Below, in pieces: positions 49,506 to 60,457 of a stretch of 64,000 nucleotides of DNA. The DNA comes from Proteiniclasticum ruminis (GTDB lineage Bacteria; Bacillota; Clostridia; Clostridiales; Clostridiaceae): NCBI RefSeq assembly GCF_900115135.1, contig NZ_FOVK01000001.1:496001-560000 (forward strand), read 5' to 3'. How positions within the stretch are numbered: the first letter of the stretch is position 1; each line of letters begins with the position of its first letter. The notes under the pieces were generated by a model. The model was not told the DNA's origin. It ran no database searches and worked only from the letters and a program-made list of their open reading frames with translations. The position numbers and the translations under genes were made by a program.

Positions 49506-52067
49506 CTACTCATCCCGCAACTGATACTCTGACATAAGAACCTGTCTTGGTTTTGACCCGTCCCGCTGTGAGATCACACCTCGTTCCTCCAGCTGGTCCA
49601 TAATTCTAGCAGCTCTGTTATATCCAATTCTCATTTTTCGCTGTAAAAAGGATGTTGAAGCTTGCTGGTTCTCAACCACAACCTTAACCGCTTCCTGATA
49701 AAGCTCGTCTCCTTCTTCACTGTCCTCTTGGTCGCTTCTCCCTTTTTCTATATGTTCCATAATTTCCTGGTCATAGAGAAGCTGATCTTTCTGAACCTTG
49801 ATTCTGGATACGATTGCTTCAACCTCTTCTTCCGAGATGAATGCCCCCTGTATTCTCTTAGGCTTTTGTTCGCCCACGGGATAATAGAGCATATCTCCTT
49901 TTCCTAGAAGCTTTTCCGCTCCTCCAGAGTCAAGAATCGTTCTGGAGTCAATAGCACTGGATACAGCAAACGAAATCCTCGATGGGATGTTCGCTTTAAT
50001 CACCCCTGTAATAACATCCACGGATGGCCTTTGTGTGGCAATCACCAGATGCATACCGGCAGCTCTAGCCATTTGGGCGAGTCTTGCAATATAGTCTTCC
50101 ACTTCATTGGCGGAAACCATCATAAGATCTGCGAGCTCATCTACTATCACGACAATGTAAGGGAGGCTCTGCAGTTCTTTATTCTTCTTTGCTAGCTCAT
50201 TGAATCCCTCAATATTACGGACTCCATATTCGGCGAAGGACTGATATCTCCTCGTCATTTCATTTACAGCCCAGTTTAGAGCTCCAGCGGCTTTCTTCGG
50301 ATCTGTCACAACGGGAATAAGAAGATGAGGAATGCCATTATAAACATTGAGCTCAACCACTTTTGGATCCACCATAAGGAGCCTTACATGTTCAGGATCG
50401 TACTTATAAAGAATCGAGATGATTAGAGAATTGATGCAAACACTTTTGCCTGATCCGGTAGCTCCCGCAATCAGCACATGGGGCATTTTAGATAAGTCAC
50501 CGATAATGGCCTCCCCGGATATATCCTTCCCCAAAGCCACCGAAATTTTACTTGTGCTTCGTTGAAACTTCGAGTCTTCAATAACTTCTCTTAAATAAAC
50601 TGCCGTGGTCTCCTTATTCGGAATCTCAATACCAACTGCAGCCTTTCCTGGAATAGGCGCCTCGATACGCACACCTCTAGCAGCAAGGGCTAAAGCAATA
50701 TCGTCTGATAAGTTCACGATTCGAGAAACTTTTACCCCTGCTTTGGGTTGAAGTTCATATCTTGTAACGGATGGACCTTTTGAAACATGGATCACTCTTG
50801 CTTCTACGCCAAAAGACATCAGGGTGTCTTCCAGTTTTTTTGCATTCTCCAAAATTTCATCCCGGTCTTCATTCGCCAGCATGCCTTTAATGTTCTGTTT
50901 CAAGAGAGCAATTTCAGGAAACTCATAAGCAGGCTTCTCAAGTTCCTCAAGTCCCATCTGTTCTCCTTCAATTTCTTCAAGAGGAGGCGTCCGCTTCCTT
51001 TTTTCTGTGGTGATCTTAGGCTCTTCCAGTGGCTCCTTCTGATCCGCGCCTTCATTCAGGTGCTCTTTTGATTTCTCAGATGACATTTCTACAGTGATTT
51101 CTGATGAGGTGTCAGGCGTGTCAGATTTCTCTACCAGGAGTTCCTTTGACAGATCATCTTCCTTTAGAACCGTCTTGACCATGCCTTCAGAATCTTCCAC
51201 ATCCAGATGGACAAAGGGCGACTTGGTCTCCTGATCCACTGTGCTCGTCCTGAGTTCTTCGTTGCCGTTCATCATTTCCAGTATCTTCAGCTTCTCTTCA
51301 ACGATTTTCTCCTCATTTTTCAATTCCTGTTTCTGTTCTAGCTTTTGAGCTCTGTACCTCTTTTTTTCTTCTCTTCTGATTTCCATTTTTCCTTTGGCAG
51401 TCATTCTCTGCTCATTGGTTCTTCTTAGAAAATCATAAATGGTGGTATTGAAAACCAGCACCAGTGCAACAACATAAAGACATCCCGCTACAATATAGGT
51501 GCCAAATGGTCCAATCAGCCTGTAAAGAGGAACTGCAAGAATCAGGCCAAAAATTCCACCATGATTCACATCATCAATATTCATAAGATTCTTAAGGGTC
51601 ACCAGGAACCCTTCACGATGTACAGACTCCATTCTATTCAGTGAAAGGAGCATTGCAGTGACTACCGCTAAAAGGAGCACTCCATATGTTTTCTTATTAG
51701 AGAACAATTGAGGCTTTCTAAGAATCAGTGATGATCCCATGAGCAGCACTAAGAGAGGAAACACGTAAGCCATGGCCCCTAAAGTAGATACCAGCATATC
51801 CCGTATGGTTTCCCCCAATATCCCAACGCTTGTTGACAGCATAGAAATCAACGAAAAAATCCCGACACCAAGGAGTCCAAGCCCTATGAGCTCATGGTAA
51901 AAATCTTTTCGCTTATCATCAGCCGTTTTACGGCTTCCTTTTCTCTGAGTTGCTCTCTTCGTCTTGGATGCTGTAGTTTTTCTGACAGTTCCAGTTCTTT
52001 TAGCCGATCCATTTGTACTTTTCTTTCTGACAGAAGCAGTCTTCTGTTCTGTGGTTGTTTCTTTCAA
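49506..52067 (-). CDS. ftsK: DNA translocase FtsK/SpoIIIE
   Basis: An 853-residue septal DNA pump. A very basic N terminus (about 55 residues) precedes four or five membrane helices (60-200), a charged linker (210-395), the motor with Walker A GATGSGKSV and Walker B VVIVDELADLMM, and a gamma winged-helix end that reads KOPS/SRS-type sequences. The start is TTG, eight bases after GGAGG. With sporulation sigma genes missing from the ftsZ locus, it need not be specialised for spores. Confidence 0.95.
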   Translation of the reverse strand: MKETTTEQKTASVRKKSTNGSAKRTGTVRKTTASKTKRATQRKGSRKTADDKRKDFYHELIGLGLLGVGIFSLISMLSTSVGILGETIRDMLVSTLGAMAYVFPLLVLLMGSSLILRKPQLFSNKKTYGVLLLAVVTAMLLSLNRMESVHREGFLVTLKNLMNIDDVNHGGIFGLILAVPLYRLIGPFGTYIVAGCLYVVALVLVFNTTIYDFLRRTNEQRMTAKGKMEIRREEKKRYRAQKLEQKQELKNEEKIVEEKLKILEMMNGNEELRTSTVDQETKSPFVHLDVEDSEGMVKTVLKEDDLSKELLVEKSDTPDTSSEITVEMSSEKSKEHLNEGADQKEPLEEPKITTEKRKRTPPLEEIEGEQMGLEELEKPAYEFPEIALLKQNIKGMLANEDRDEILENAKKLEDTLMSFGVEARVIHVSKGPSVTRYELQPKAGVKVSRIVNLSDDIALALAARGVRIEAPIPGKAAVGIEIPNKETTAVYLREVIEDSKFQRSTSKISVALGKDISGEAIIGDLSKMPHVLIAGATGSGKSVCINSLIISILYKYDPEHVRLLMVDPKVVELNVYNGIPHLLIPVVTDPKKAAGALNWAVNEMTRRYQSFAEYGVRNIEGFNELAKKNKELQSLPYIVVIVDELADLMMVSANEVEDYIARLAQMARAAGMHLVIATQRPSVDVITGVIKANIPSRISFAVSSAIDSRTILDSGGAEKLLGKGDMLYYPVGEQKPKRIQGAFISEEEVEAIVSRIKVQKDQLLYDQEIMEHIEKGRSDQEDSEEGDELYQEAVKVVVENQQASTSFLQRKMRIGYNRAARIMDQLEERGVISQRDGSKPRQVLMSEYQLRDE

Positions 52068-52188
52068 AAAAACTACCTCCGTAATCCCTGTAAATTCGAT
52101 ATCATCTATATTCTATCACAATCGTCTCTTTATTTGAAATCAAGAAACGTTGAAAATCAAACAATTGTTTTTTTCTTCTACAACACTG

Positions 52189-52197
52189 TGATATACT
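52189..52197 (+). promoter_or_regulatory. Extended -10 promoter for the DUF6440 gene
   Basis: TGATATACT (extended -10) about 35 bases before the start. A TTGTTT further upstream is 21 bases away, too far for a standard spacer. Confidence 0.5.
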
Positions 52198-52231
52198 TTC
52201 TAAAAAAGGACAGAATAAGGAGGAATATAGT

Positions 52232-52420
52232 GTGAAAGTAGACGATCGGTTCATCAAGACCTTCAGCCAAGGTAAACTGAATGTGATGGAAATCTGGGTA
52301 GATAAGGAAACAGGTGTCAACTATCTTTATCATGCCGCAGGATACGGTGCGGGGTTAACCGTTCTCCTGGACCAGAATGGAAAACCTGTGATTACTCCTG
52401 CCCATACTCTCCCGTACTAA
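52232..52420 (+). CDS. DUF6440 family small protein
   Basis: A 62-residue protein fitting DUF6440: VDKETGVNYLYHAAGYGAGLTVLLDQNGKPV is spread across two typical beta segments. Function unknown. The start is GTG, eight bases after AAGGAGG. It stands alone, divergent from ftsK and convergent with pnp, with its own promoter and strong terminator. Confidence 0.8.
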   Translation: MKVDDRFIKTFSQGKLNVMEIWVDKETGVNYLYHAAGYGAGLTVLLDQNGKPVITPAHTLPY

Positions 52421-52450
52421 AAGGGACAGGCATTTAGCCTGTCCCTTTTT
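52419..52450. terminator. Bidirectional terminator
   Basis: AAAAGGGACAGGC and GCCTGTCCCTTTTT form a 13-bp stem with a five-base loop between the DUF6440 gene and pnp, which converge. Confidence 0.93.
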
Positions 52451-52456
52451 CTTATG

Positions 52457-54577
52457 TTATTCTTCTTCTTTTGCTGCTTTTTCTTTCTTTTCCATTTCAA
52501 TAAGAGCATCTCTTCTTGAAAGATTGATTCTGCCTTGCTGGTCAATCTCTGTAACTTTAACCAGAATTTCGTCCCCAATCTCTACAACATCTTCCACTTT
52601 CTCCACTCTCTTCATATCAAGTTTTGAAATATGGCAAAGCCCTTCTTTGTTTGGAAGAATCTCGATGAATGCCCCGAATGGCATAATCTTGATTACTTTA
52701 CCTAAGTATATCTCACCAGGAACTACTTCCTTCACGATACCTTCAATGATTGCAACGGCCTTTTTCACCATTTCGATGTCTGGACCACCAACAAATACCT
52801 TTCCGGTATCATCGATATCGATCTTCACGCCGGTTTCAGCAATGATCTTATTGATCACCTTACCACCGCTTCCGATGACGTCTCTGATCTTATCTGGATT
52901 AATCTGAAGTGTAGTGATCTTTGGTGCATATTTTGAAACTTCTGGTCTTGGTTCTACAATGGCACTCTCCATCACTTCAAGAATTTCAAATCTTGCAGTT
53001 TTTGCATCCCTGATGGATTTCTCAATACATGCAGGAGAAAGACCAGCGATCTTTGTATCTACCTGGATGGCAGTGATGCCCTTTGATGTTCCAGCAACCT
53101 TGAAATCCATATCTCCGAAGAAATCTTCCACACCTTGAATATCTGTTACGATTTCTTCCATGGAAAGATCATCTGTTGTAAACAGACCCATAGCGATACC
53201 TGCAGCAGGTCTCATTAGTGGAACACCAGCGTCAAGAAGTGCCAAGGTGGATGCACATACAGATGCCTGTGATGTGGAACCATTGGATGATAGAACTTCG
53301 GAAACAACACGGATGGTGTATGGGAACTCTTCTTCATTTGGTATCAGCGGCTCCAGTGCCTTTTCAGCAAGGGCTCCATGTCCAATTTCTCTTCTTCCAG
53401 GTCCTCTCATTGGTCTTGTTTCACCAACAGAGTAGGATGGGAAGTTATAGTGATGGATGTATCTCTTGCTTTCTTCTTCACTGACTCCATCAAGTATCTG
53501 GATATCACCGATGGCACCTAATGTAGTTACAGCCATAACCTGTGTTGAACCTCTTGAGAAAATTCCTGAACCATGGGTTCTTGGGAGAACTGCAACTTCT
53601 GCTGCCAATGGACGAATTTCATCAAATGCTCTTCCATCAATTCTCTTATGTTCCAGAATCGCCATATCGCGCACAGTTTCCTTCTGAAGAAGATACAGTG
53701 TTTCAGATATATCGCTCTTTCCTTCTGGATATTTCTCATTAAATGCTTCTGCAACCTTAGTTTTGACTTCGTCAATCTTCTTGCTTCTTTCATCCTTGTC
53801 TACCATGTGCATTGCTTCAGCAATGAGATCTTTCGCAAAAGCTCTTACTTCCTGTTCAAGATCCTGATTCAGTGTATAAAGCACAGGAACTTTCTTTTCT
53901 TTTCCATATGCAGCAGTGATTTCCTTCTGCATTTCAATGATCGGCTGACATGCTTTGAATCCAAAGTCGATGGCTGCAATCATGGTGTCCTCATCAATTT
54001 CCTTCGCCCCAGCCTCAATCATCATGACACGGTCTTCTGTGGCACAGACGGTTAAGCTCAGTAAGCTTTCTTCTCTTTCTTTAGATGTTGGATTCAGTAT
54101 AAACTCCCCATCCACAAGTCCTACCATCACAGCAGCCAAAGGTGTTGTGTATGGAACTGAAGAAATCAGAAGGGCAAAGGCTGCACCATTAATCGCAAGT
54201 ATTTCCGGCAAGTTGTCGTTTTCTACTGAAAGAACTGAACAGACAACCTGTACATCATTTCTGTATCCCTTTGGGAACAACGGACGCAGTGGTCTGTCAA
54301 TGGCTCTGCCTGAAAGAATCGCTTTTTCTGTAGGTCTTCCTTCTCTTTTGATAAAACCGCCAGGAATTTTTCCTACGGCATACATTTTCTCTTCATAATC
54401 CACTGCCAATGGGAAAAAATCGATACCGTCTCTTGGCTTTTCAGAAGCATTGGCGTTGACCATAACCACTGTTTCACCATAATTCATGAAGATTGCCGCA
54501 TCAGACAGCATTCCTCTCTCTCCAAATTCAATACCGAAATTTCTTCCAGCTACTTGGATTTCTTTTTTAATTTGCAT
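52457..54577 (-). CDS. pnp: Polynucleotide phosphorylase
   Basis: A 706-residue 3'-5' exoribonuclease. Two RNase PH domains ([13 protein letters not shown] in the first; [15 protein letters not shown] in the second), a helical linker, then KH ([11 protein letters not shown]) and S1 ([17 protein letters not shown]) RNA-binding domains. An AAGGAGA site precedes the ATG. It lies 243 bases after rpsO, with a terminator and a long hairpin between, suggesting its own post-transcriptional control. Confidence 0.97.
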   Translation of the reverse strand: MQIKKEIQVAGRNFGIEFGERGMLSDAAIFMNYGETVVMVNANASEKPRDGIDFFPLAVDYEEKMYAVGKIPGGFIKREGRPTEKAILSGRAIDRPLRPLFPKGYRNDVQVVCSVLSVENDNLPEILAINGAAFALLISSVPYTTPLAAVMVGLVDGEFILNPTSKEREESLLSLTVCATEDRVMMIEAGAKEIDEDTMIAAIDFGFKACQPIIEMQKEITAAYGKEKKVPVLYTLNQDLEQEVRAFAKDLIAEAMHMVDKDERSKKIDEVKTKVAEAFNEKYPEGKSDISETLYLLQKETVRDMAILEHKRIDGRAFDEIRPLAAEVAVLPRTHGSGIFSRGSTQVMAVTTLGAIGDIQILDGVSEEESKRYIHHYNFPSYSVGETRPMRGPGRREIGHGALAEKALEPLIPNEEEFPYTIRVVSEVLSSNGSTSQASVCASTLALLDAGVPLMRPAAGIAMGLFTTDDLSMEEIVTDIQGVEDFFGDMDFKVAGTSKGITAIQVDTKIAGLSPACIEKSIRDAKTARFEILEVMESAIVEPRPEVSKYAPKITTLQINPDKIRDVIGSGGKVINKIIAETGVKIDIDDTGKVFVGGPDIEMVKKAVAIIEGIVKEVVPGEIYLGKVIKIMPFGAFIEILPNKEGLCHISKLDMKRVEKVEDVVEIGDEILVKVTEIDQQGRINLSRRDALIEMEKKEKAAKEEE

Positions 54578-54642
54578 GAATTCATCTCCTTTTCTTTGCC
54601 CAAAGAGCTGAAGAAAAGCACTAAAGATTTCGATCCGATAGA

Positions 54643-54694
54643 TTTTTTAAAAATCAAAAAATCAACTCTGTTGTATTCTTTGATTTTTAAAAAA
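54643..54694 (-). repeat. 16-bp perfect inverted repeat upstream of pnp
   Basis: TTTTTTAAAAATCAAA and TTTGATTTTTAAAAAA flank a 20-base loop, in the rpsO-pnp gap. In RNA it would form a long AU-rich hairpin in the pnp leader, similar in place to the RNase III-cut hairpin before pnp in E. coli. Role inferred from location. Confidence 0.7.
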
Positions 54695-54774
54695 CATCAG
54701 ATATTCTTCTCTAATATGCTTCTCCGGCTCATTGTGGCGTGTTCACTTAATGTAAAGCTTTAAGACCAGTATAT

Positions 54775-54803
54775 ACTAAAAGCCTGCTTTAGAAAAGCAG
54801 GCT
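54775..54803 (-). terminator. Terminator after rpsO
   Basis: AGCCTGCTTT/AAAGCAGGCT stem with a short loop followed by TTTAG on the minus strand. The T run is short, so some read-through into pnp is likely. Confidence 0.75.
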
Positions 54804-54820
54804 CAGAGCACATTTTTTAA

Positions 54821-55084
54821 TTATCTTCTGATTCCAAGCTTAGCAATGATATCTCTGTATCTTTCAATATCTTCAGCCATCAGATAGTTCAGAAGACCTC
54901 TTCTTTGACCTACCATCATCAGAAGACCTCTTCTGGAATGGTGATCCTTCTTATGGAACTTCAGATGCCCTGTCAAAGAGTTAATTCTCTCTGTAAGCAG
55001 TGCGATCTGCACTTCTGGTGAACCAGTATCCCCTTCATGTCTTGCGTGTGTCTGGATGATTTCAAGCTTTCTTGCCTTATCCAT
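54821..55084 (-). CDS. rpsO: Ribosomal protein S15
   Basis: An 87-residue S15 of normal length, a primary binder of 16S rRNA. The conserved [25 protein letters not shown] core is intact, written here as consecutive shorter motifs [15 protein letters not shown] and [11 protein letters not shown]. It has its own consensus promoter and a leader of about 75 bases in which an autoregulatory fold is possible. Confidence 0.98.
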   Translation of the reverse strand: MDKARKLEIIQTHARHEGDTGSPEVQIALLTERINSLTGHLKFHKKDHHSRRGLLMMVGQRRGLLNYLMAEDIERYRDIIAKLGIRR

Positions 55085-55167
55085 TTTGCTGTACCTCCTA
55101 AATATTATCCCCTATGACCACGTAAAAAGATAGCAACCCTAATCACGTAGTTCATGGTTCGTTAGGT

Positions 55168-55196
55168 ATTATACCATATCAGAACCTATACTTCAA
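55168..55196 (-). promoter_or_regulatory. Promoter of rpsO
   Basis: TTGAAG, 17-base spacer and TATAAT (preceded by TGG) on the minus strand, directly against the ribF stop codon. The leader between it and rpsO has a bulged stem around ACGTG. Confidence 0.85.
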
Positions 55197-56126
55197 TTAC
55201 AATAATGTAGAAAGCTCCTGATTTCTTGCATACTCCTCATCTTTCTTAAGCTGGTCCACCAGTTCATCTAAACCTGCATACTTTTCTTCATCCCGCATAT
55301 ACTCTACAAAATAGAGCTTCACTTCTTCTCCGTAAATCTCGCGGTCAAAGTCGAGAATATGAGTTTCGATACTTAAGGTCTTTCCATCCACAGTAGGATT
55401 ATATCCTACTGAAGTGATGCTTTTATGCAAAGTTCCTTCCAGCATGAGGTTTGTATAATACACACCTGTCTTGGGAATTACATATTTGGTGTCATAACTC
55501 ATATTCGCTGTTGGGAAACCAATTTTCCGTCCCAGTTTTTTCCCACCGATCACAGTACCTCTTAGCATAAACGGTTCAAAGAGAAGCTCATTTGCCTCTT
55601 TGATCTGTCCTTTCAAAATGAGGTTCCTGATTCTTGTGCTGCTGATGATGTCATCATTACTCAGAGCAGCATCCATGACAAAGAGCTTAAATCCGTATCG
55701 TTCAGACATTTCTCTTAATGTATCAACATTCCCTTTGTTCTGGTATCCATATTTATAGTTGAATCCTACAACGAATCCTTTTGCATTAAAGTCATGAATG
55801 AGACTCAGAATAAACTCTTCTGCTTCTGTCTGCATATATTCCATGGTGAAGGAGACAAAAATTGTCGCATCCACCCCCTTAGCCTTTAACAAGTGGATCT
55901 TCTGCTGATTATCCATAAGAAGCTTTGGTGCAAGCTCCGGTTTTGCTACGGTCAAAGGATGGTTCTTGAAAGTATAGACTGCACTCTTAAGTCCATCAGC
56001 CATAGCCTCATCCACCACTTTATGGATCAGTGTCATATGACCTTTATGCAGTCCATCAAAACTGCCCAAAGCAATATACGTTCCTTCTTTGAACTCCCCT
56101 TTGATATTTTCGTCTATCACAATCAT
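55197..56126 (-). CDS. ribF: Riboflavin kinase / FAD synthetase RibF
   Basis: A 309-residue bifunctional enzyme making FMN and FAD. The N-terminal nucleotidyltransferase domain has GSFDGLHKGHMTLI and SSTRIRNLI; the C-terminal kinase has RKIGFPTANM. The ATG at 56126 follows GAGG and begins eight bases after the truB stop. This is the common infB-rbfA-nrnA-truB-ribF-rpsO order of Bacillota. Confidence 0.96.
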   Translation of the reverse strand: MIVIDENIKGEFKEGTYIALGSFDGLHKGHMTLIHKVVDEAMADGLKSAVYTFKNHPLTVAKPELAPKLLMDNQQKIHLLKAKGVDATIFVSFTMEYMQTEAEEFILSLIHDFNAKGFVVGFNYKYGYQNKGNVDTLREMSERYGFKLFVMDAALSNDDIISSTRIRNLILKGQIKEANELLFEPFMLRGTVIGGKKLGRKIGFPTANMSYDTKYVIPKTGVYYTNLMLEGTLHKSITSVGYNPTVDGKTLSIETHILDFDREIYGEEVKLYFVEYMRDEEKYAGLDELVDQLKKDEEYARNQELSTLL

Positions 56127-56134
56127 TTTTAACC

Positions 56135-57007
56135 TCACATCAGATTCAGTTTCAAATAGAGGATATCTTCCGTCCGTTCAAGGATTCCAAGTAGCTTGCC
56201 TTGACCATCCAATCCCTTATAGAGTCCTGCCTTTACCTCAGAAACCAATCTTTGATCTTTTACTTTCACACCATTGACTATAAGATTCAAGAAAGCATCT
56301 GGAACGACAAATGCAGGAAAGTTCTTCAGAACCCCCTCCATCTCGATCAGATATTTCTCGACACCCTCCTGTTCAAGCTGGTTCAGGGTAGCTGATGCTT
56401 CTTTCTGAAATTCCCCTGTAGCTTCACGTATAAGCCCCGTCATAATCGCGCCGGAACCAAGCATTCGGCCCAGATCATCAATGATGCTTCTTACGTAAGT
56501 TCCCTTAGAGCACCCGAGCAGAAATGACCCTTCACCAGAATGGTCACAATACTCAATCAGGTGTATTTTTGACACATGAATCTCACGTGCTTCGCGGGGA
56601 ATCTCTTTCCCATCTCTTGCAAGTTCGTATAATCTTTTGCCTTGCACTTTAAGCGCTGAGTACATGGGTGGAATCTGTTTTGTAGTGCCTAGAAAACTCT
56701 GAAGCATCTCATCAACATTTTCCCGCTTTGGAAGAGGTGCTCCTGTTTCCTGAACTTCTCCAAAAGCATCCAGTGTATCTGATATTTTGCCAAACTGAAA
56801 CGAAGCGCGGTATATCTTTTCTCCGTCCATAATGTAATCCACAAGCTTTGTTGCTCTGCCAATACATACTGGAAGAACTCCTTCGGCCTCCGGATCAAGA
56901 GTTCCAGTATGACCAACCTTTTTGATTCCCGTGATGCGCTTCACTGAAGCCACCACCTGGAAAGAGGTCATACCTCTTTCTTTATAAATATTGATCACAC
57001 CATTCAA
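56135..57007 (-). CDS. truB: tRNA pseudouridine-55 synthase TruB
   Basis: A 290-residue pseudouridine synthase for U55 in tRNAs. The catalytic aspartate is in GTLDPEAEGVLPV; KGTYVRSIIDDLG and VKVQGKRLYELAR-like motifs follow, here SALKVQGKRLYELAR. It overlaps nrnA by four bases. Confidence 0.96.
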   Translation of the reverse strand: MNGVINIYKERGMTSFQVVASVKRITGIKKVGHTGTLDPEAEGVLPVCIGRATKLVDYIMDGEKIYRASFQFGKISDTLDAFGEVQETGAPLPKRENVDEMLQSFLGTTKQIPPMYSALKVQGKRLYELARDGKEIPREAREIHVSKIHLIEYCDHSGEGSFLLGCSKGTYVRSIIDDLGRMLGSGAIMTGLIREATGEFQKEASATLNQLEQEGVEKYLIEMEGVLKNFPAFVVPDAFLNLIVNGVKVKDQRLVSEVKAGLYKGLDGQGKLLGILERTEDILYLKLNLM

Positions 57008-57963
57008 GAGGTCATCATCCTTTCAATCTCATCAAGCATGCGAATTTTCGCATGCATGAGATCTTCTGCTTCTATGTTGCACCCCGCTGCACGGACGTGC
57101 CCACCGCCACCAAATACAGCACATAAAGCGCTGGCATCCAGATACTCTTTTGTTCTCACACTAACTCGGAAAAACCCTTCTGCTTCTTTGAAAAGAATCG
57201 ACACTTCAGCTTCTTTCGGTTCCAGTCCATAATTGACAATGTCCCCAGTATCCCGATCCGATATGGATAACACATTAAAGTCATTGGCTTCCAGATTCAT
57301 CATGGACACTCTGCCCTCAAAATGACTCTCAAGGGTCATCAGTGCACGCCCCAACAGCTTTACCTGTTTGAAAGGTGAAGTGGCAAAGAGCATCCGTTGA
57401 ATCTTAGAGAAATTGACGCCGGTCTCCAATAACTTTGATGTGATGCGCAGCGTTTTCGATGTTGTGCTTGGAAACCTGAAGCTTCCGGTATCCATGACAA
57501 TCCCGGTATATAGACATTCCGCCATGGCTTCAGTCACAGGAACACCCAGTTCCTCCAGGAGTTCATATACTATTTCCGCTGTAGAGGCTGATTTACTGTC
57601 CACATAATTGAGATCCCCATACATTTCATTCGAAACGTGGTGGTCCAGATTTATTTTGAATATCTCTGAAAACCCATCCCTTTCCATGGAAAGACGGTCT
57701 TTGTTGCCACAATCAAGACATAGCAGCAACGTCCGATCCTCTTTCAATGTGTTCAACTCTCCATACTCCGCATAAAGGGGAAGATAGGATAGAACTTCTG
57801 GTCCTGGTTCTTTTGAGAGCACATCTACATCTTTGCCGATGCTTCTCAGTCCTAAGGTCAACCCTAAGGTACTGCCCACAGCATCTCCATCAGGAGATGC
57901 ATGGGCAACTACAGCGATTTTATTGAATTCGAGAATTTTTTTCGCAATATCCCGCAATATCAT
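57004..57963 (-). CDS. nrnA: DHH phosphoesterase NrnA
   Basis: A 319-residue DHH-DHHA1 protein that degrades nano-RNA and 3'-phosphoadenosine phosphate (or c-di-AMP products). Metal motifs HASPDGDAVGS, LCLDCGN and DHHVSNE are followed by the GGGGHVRAAGC motif of DHHA1. It lies two bases after rbfA and overlaps truB by four. Confidence 0.94.
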   Translation of the reverse strand: MILRDIAKKILEFNKIAVVAHASPDGDAVGSTLGLTLGLRSIGKDVDVLSKEPGPEVLSYLPLYAEYGELNTLKEDRTLLLCLDCGNKDRLSMERDGFSEIFKINLDHHVSNEMYGDLNYVDSKSASTAEIVYELLEELGVPVTEAMAECLYTGIVMDTGSFRFPSTTSKTLRITSKLLETGVNFSKIQRMLFATSPFKQVKLLGRALMTLESHFEGRVSMMNLEANDFNVLSISDRDTGDIVNYGLEPKEAEVSILFKEAEGFFRVSVRTKEYLDASALCAVFGGGGHVRAAGCNIEAEDLMHAKIRMLDEIERMMTS

Positions 57964-57965
57964 AC

Positions 57966-58322
57966 TCAGTTTCCTTTTTGCTCATTGGCTTTCCGAATCA
58001 GCTCATCTATATGCATCCCTTTATCAATGGTGTCATCCATCACAAAAATCAGTTCAGGCACATAGCGTAGCTGAATTCTCTTTCCCACTTCTCTACGGAT
58101 AAATCCTGCAGAGTTTTTAAGCCCCAGAAATGATTCTTCTTTTTGCTGCTCTGTTCCAAAAATGCTCGCATATACTTTTGCATATCTCAAATCTGATGTG
58201 ACTTCCACATCTGTAATGGTAATCATGGCGGTAATCCGGGGATCTTTCAGTCCATTCATGATGATGGCAGAAATCTCTTTCTTCATCTCTTCGTTGATTC
58301 TTCCCGTTCTGTATTTTGCCAT
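57966..58322 (-). CDS. rbfA: Ribosome-binding factor A
   Basis: A 118-residue KH-like small-subunit maturation factor. RTGRINEEMKKEISAII and DPRITAMITITDVEVTSDL are the family motifs. A GAGGTG site precedes the ATG. It follows infB by 35 bases, in the normal order. Confidence 0.96.
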   Translation of the reverse strand: MAKYRTGRINEEMKKEISAIIMNGLKDPRITAMITITDVEVTSDLRYAKVYASIFGTEQQKEESFLGLKNSAGFIRREVGKRIQLRYVPELIFVMDDTIDKGMHIDELIRKANEQKGN

Positions 58323-58357
58323 ACTTTCACCTCATTTCTTACTATCTAACATAGTTC

Positions 58358-60457
58358 TTACAGTTCTTTACGTACAATAGACTCCATCACATAAGCTTCT
58401 ATGATATCGCCTTCCTTGATTTCGTTAAACTTTTCAATAGAAAGTCCGCATTCAAATCCTGCCAGAACTTCCTTCGCATCATCTTTGAATCTCTTGAGAG
58501 AAGCAAGTTTTCCTTCATGTATGATTACACCATCTCTTAGAAGTCTGATCTCAGAGTTTCTTGTGATTTTCCCATTCAACACATAGCATCCGGCAATGGT
58601 ACCAATGGCAGATACTTTATATGTCTGTCGGATTTCTACACGGCCTTGGACAACTTCTTTGATCTCTGGTGCAAGCATACCGATCATAGCAGCCTTGATG
58701 TCATCTACTGCGTGGTAAATGACTCTATAGGTCTTCACATAAACTTTTTCCTTTTCTGCAAGAACCTGCGCATTATTGTCAGGTCTGACATTGAACCCGA
58801 TGACCACTGCATTGGATGCTGCCGCCAGGGATATATCTGTCTCTGTGACTGCACCAACACCACCATGAATTACACGCACCTTGATCTCATCGGTGGAAAG
58901 CTTCTCCAGTGTGCCCTTCAACGCTTCAATGGAACCCTGCACGTCCGCCTTGATGATGATTGGAAGCTCTTTGATCTTCCCTTCCTTCACCTGGCTGTAC
59001 AGATCTTCCAGAGACACTCTCATCGTACTCTGCTGGAGGCTCTTTTCCTTGATCTTTCTTGCTTCAGCCATACCTCTGGCTGTCTTCTCATCTTTAACTT
59101 CATGGAACTTGTCTCCTGCCTGAGGCACTTCTGAAAGCCCAAGAATTTCTACAGGTATGGATGGTCCAGCACTCTTGATTTTCTTCCCCTTGTCATCAAA
59201 CATCGCACGGATTCTTCCATAGGTGCTTCCTACAAGAATGGAATCCCCAACATTGAGGGTACCTTTTTGTACAAGAAGTGTTGCTACAGGTCCACGACCC
59301 TTATCAAGCTCTGATTCAATCACTGTTCCTGCCGCTCTTCTGTTAGAGTCTGCTTTAAGCTCCTCAACTTCAGCTGTCAAAAGAACCATTTCTAGAAGAT
59401 CATCGATTCCCATTCTCTGCTTTGCAGAAACTGGCACACAGATGGTGTCTCCACCCCATTCTTCTGCCACAAGACCATACTCAGTAAGTTCCTGCTTCAC
59501 TTTATCAATGTTTGCACCCTCAACATCAATCTTGTTGATGGCAACAATCATTGGAACATTCGCTGCCTTACAGTGGTTTATCGCTTCTGCGGTTTGAGGC
59601 ATGATACCGTCATCCGCTGCCACAACCAGGATAACAATATCTGTTACTTGCGCTCCTCTTGCTCTCATGGCTGTGAAAGCTTCATGGCCTGGAGTATCCA
59701 GGAATGTAATCTTTTCACCATTGATGGTGATGGTGTACGCACCGATATGCTGTGTAATACCACCCGCTTCGCTTTCCGTTACTTTCGCCTTACGGATTGC
59801 ATCGAGAAGTGATGTCTTACCATGGTCAACGTGACCCATTACAGTAACAATCGGAGGTCTTTTTTCCAGATTCACATCCAGCAGATCTTCTTCTTTTTCA
59901 TCTGATATTCCTGATGCATCATCCTTGCTCTTCACAATATCGATTTCCAGACGTTTTGCAGCCTTTTCAGCTGTCTCAAAATCGATTTCCTGATTGATAC
60001 CAGCCATAATTCCAGTGAAAATCAGTGCCTTTATAACTTCTGCCACTGGCTTCCCGAGTTTATCAGCAAATTCCTTGACCGTGATAAATTCTCCGATTTC
60101 AACCTTCATATTCGCCAGAGCCGCTTCTTCCGCCTCAAGCTGTTCCTGTGCCAGTTCTCTTCTTGTTTTCTTCTTCTTCTTTGCGAGGTTTACAACTTCT
60201 TCTTCAAGAATCTCCTCATATTCATCCACGATACTCTTCGTAACTTTACCTTCAGTATCCATGGAATCTTCCTTAACCGCATCCTTATTTCCCTCTGAAT
60301 CCCCCAAAAGTTCCTTGATGAGTGCAGCATCTTCTTCTTCCACAACACTCATATGATTCTTAACCTCTATTCCAAATTCATCCTTTAATAACGCGATCAA
60401 CTCTTTACTTGATATTTCTAGTTCCTTTGCAAGCTCATACACTCTGATTTTTGACAA
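58358..60457 (-). CDS. infB: Translation initiation factor IF-2
   Basis: A 699-residue IF-2 with a short N-terminal part. The N-terminal [12 protein letters not shown] domain, an acidic linker with a KKKKK patch, a second IF-2 N domain ([14 protein letters not shown]), then the G domain with [17 protein letters not shown] and NKIDVEG, and domains II-IV. The start is TTG at 60457, five bases after GGAGGTGG; the upstream GTG at 60466 overlaps that site. Confidence 0.97.
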   Translation of the reverse strand: MSKIRVYELAKELEISSKELIALLKDEFGIEVKNHMSVVEEEDAALIKELLGDSEGNKDAVKEDSMDTEGKVTKSIVDEYEEILEEEVVNLAKKKKKTRRELAQEQLEAEEAALANMKVEIGEFITVKEFADKLGKPVAEVIKALIFTGIMAGINQEIDFETAEKAAKRLEIDIVKSKDDASGISDEKEEDLLDVNLEKRPPIVTVMGHVDHGKTSLLDAIRKAKVTESEAGGITQHIGAYTITINGEKITFLDTPGHEAFTAMRARGAQVTDIVILVVAADDGIMPQTAEAINHCKAANVPMIVAINKIDVEGANIDKVKQELTEYGLVAEEWGGDTICVPVSAKQRMGIDDLLEMVLLTAEVEELKADSNRRAAGTVIESELDKGRGPVATLLVQKGTLNVGDSILVGSTYGRIRAMFDDKGKKIKSAGPSIPVEILGLSEVPQAGDKFHEVKDEKTARGMAEARKIKEKSLQQSTMRVSLEDLYSQVKEGKIKELPIIIKADVQGSIEALKGTLEKLSTDEIKVRVIHGGVGAVTETDISLAAASNAVVIGFNVRPDNNAQVLAEKEKVYVKTYRVIYHAVDDIKAAMIGMLAPEIKEVVQGRVEIRQTYKVSAIGTIAGCYVLNGKITRNSEIRLLRDGVIIHEGKLASLKRFKDDAKEVLAGFECGLSIEKFNEIKEGDIIEAYVMESIVRKEL

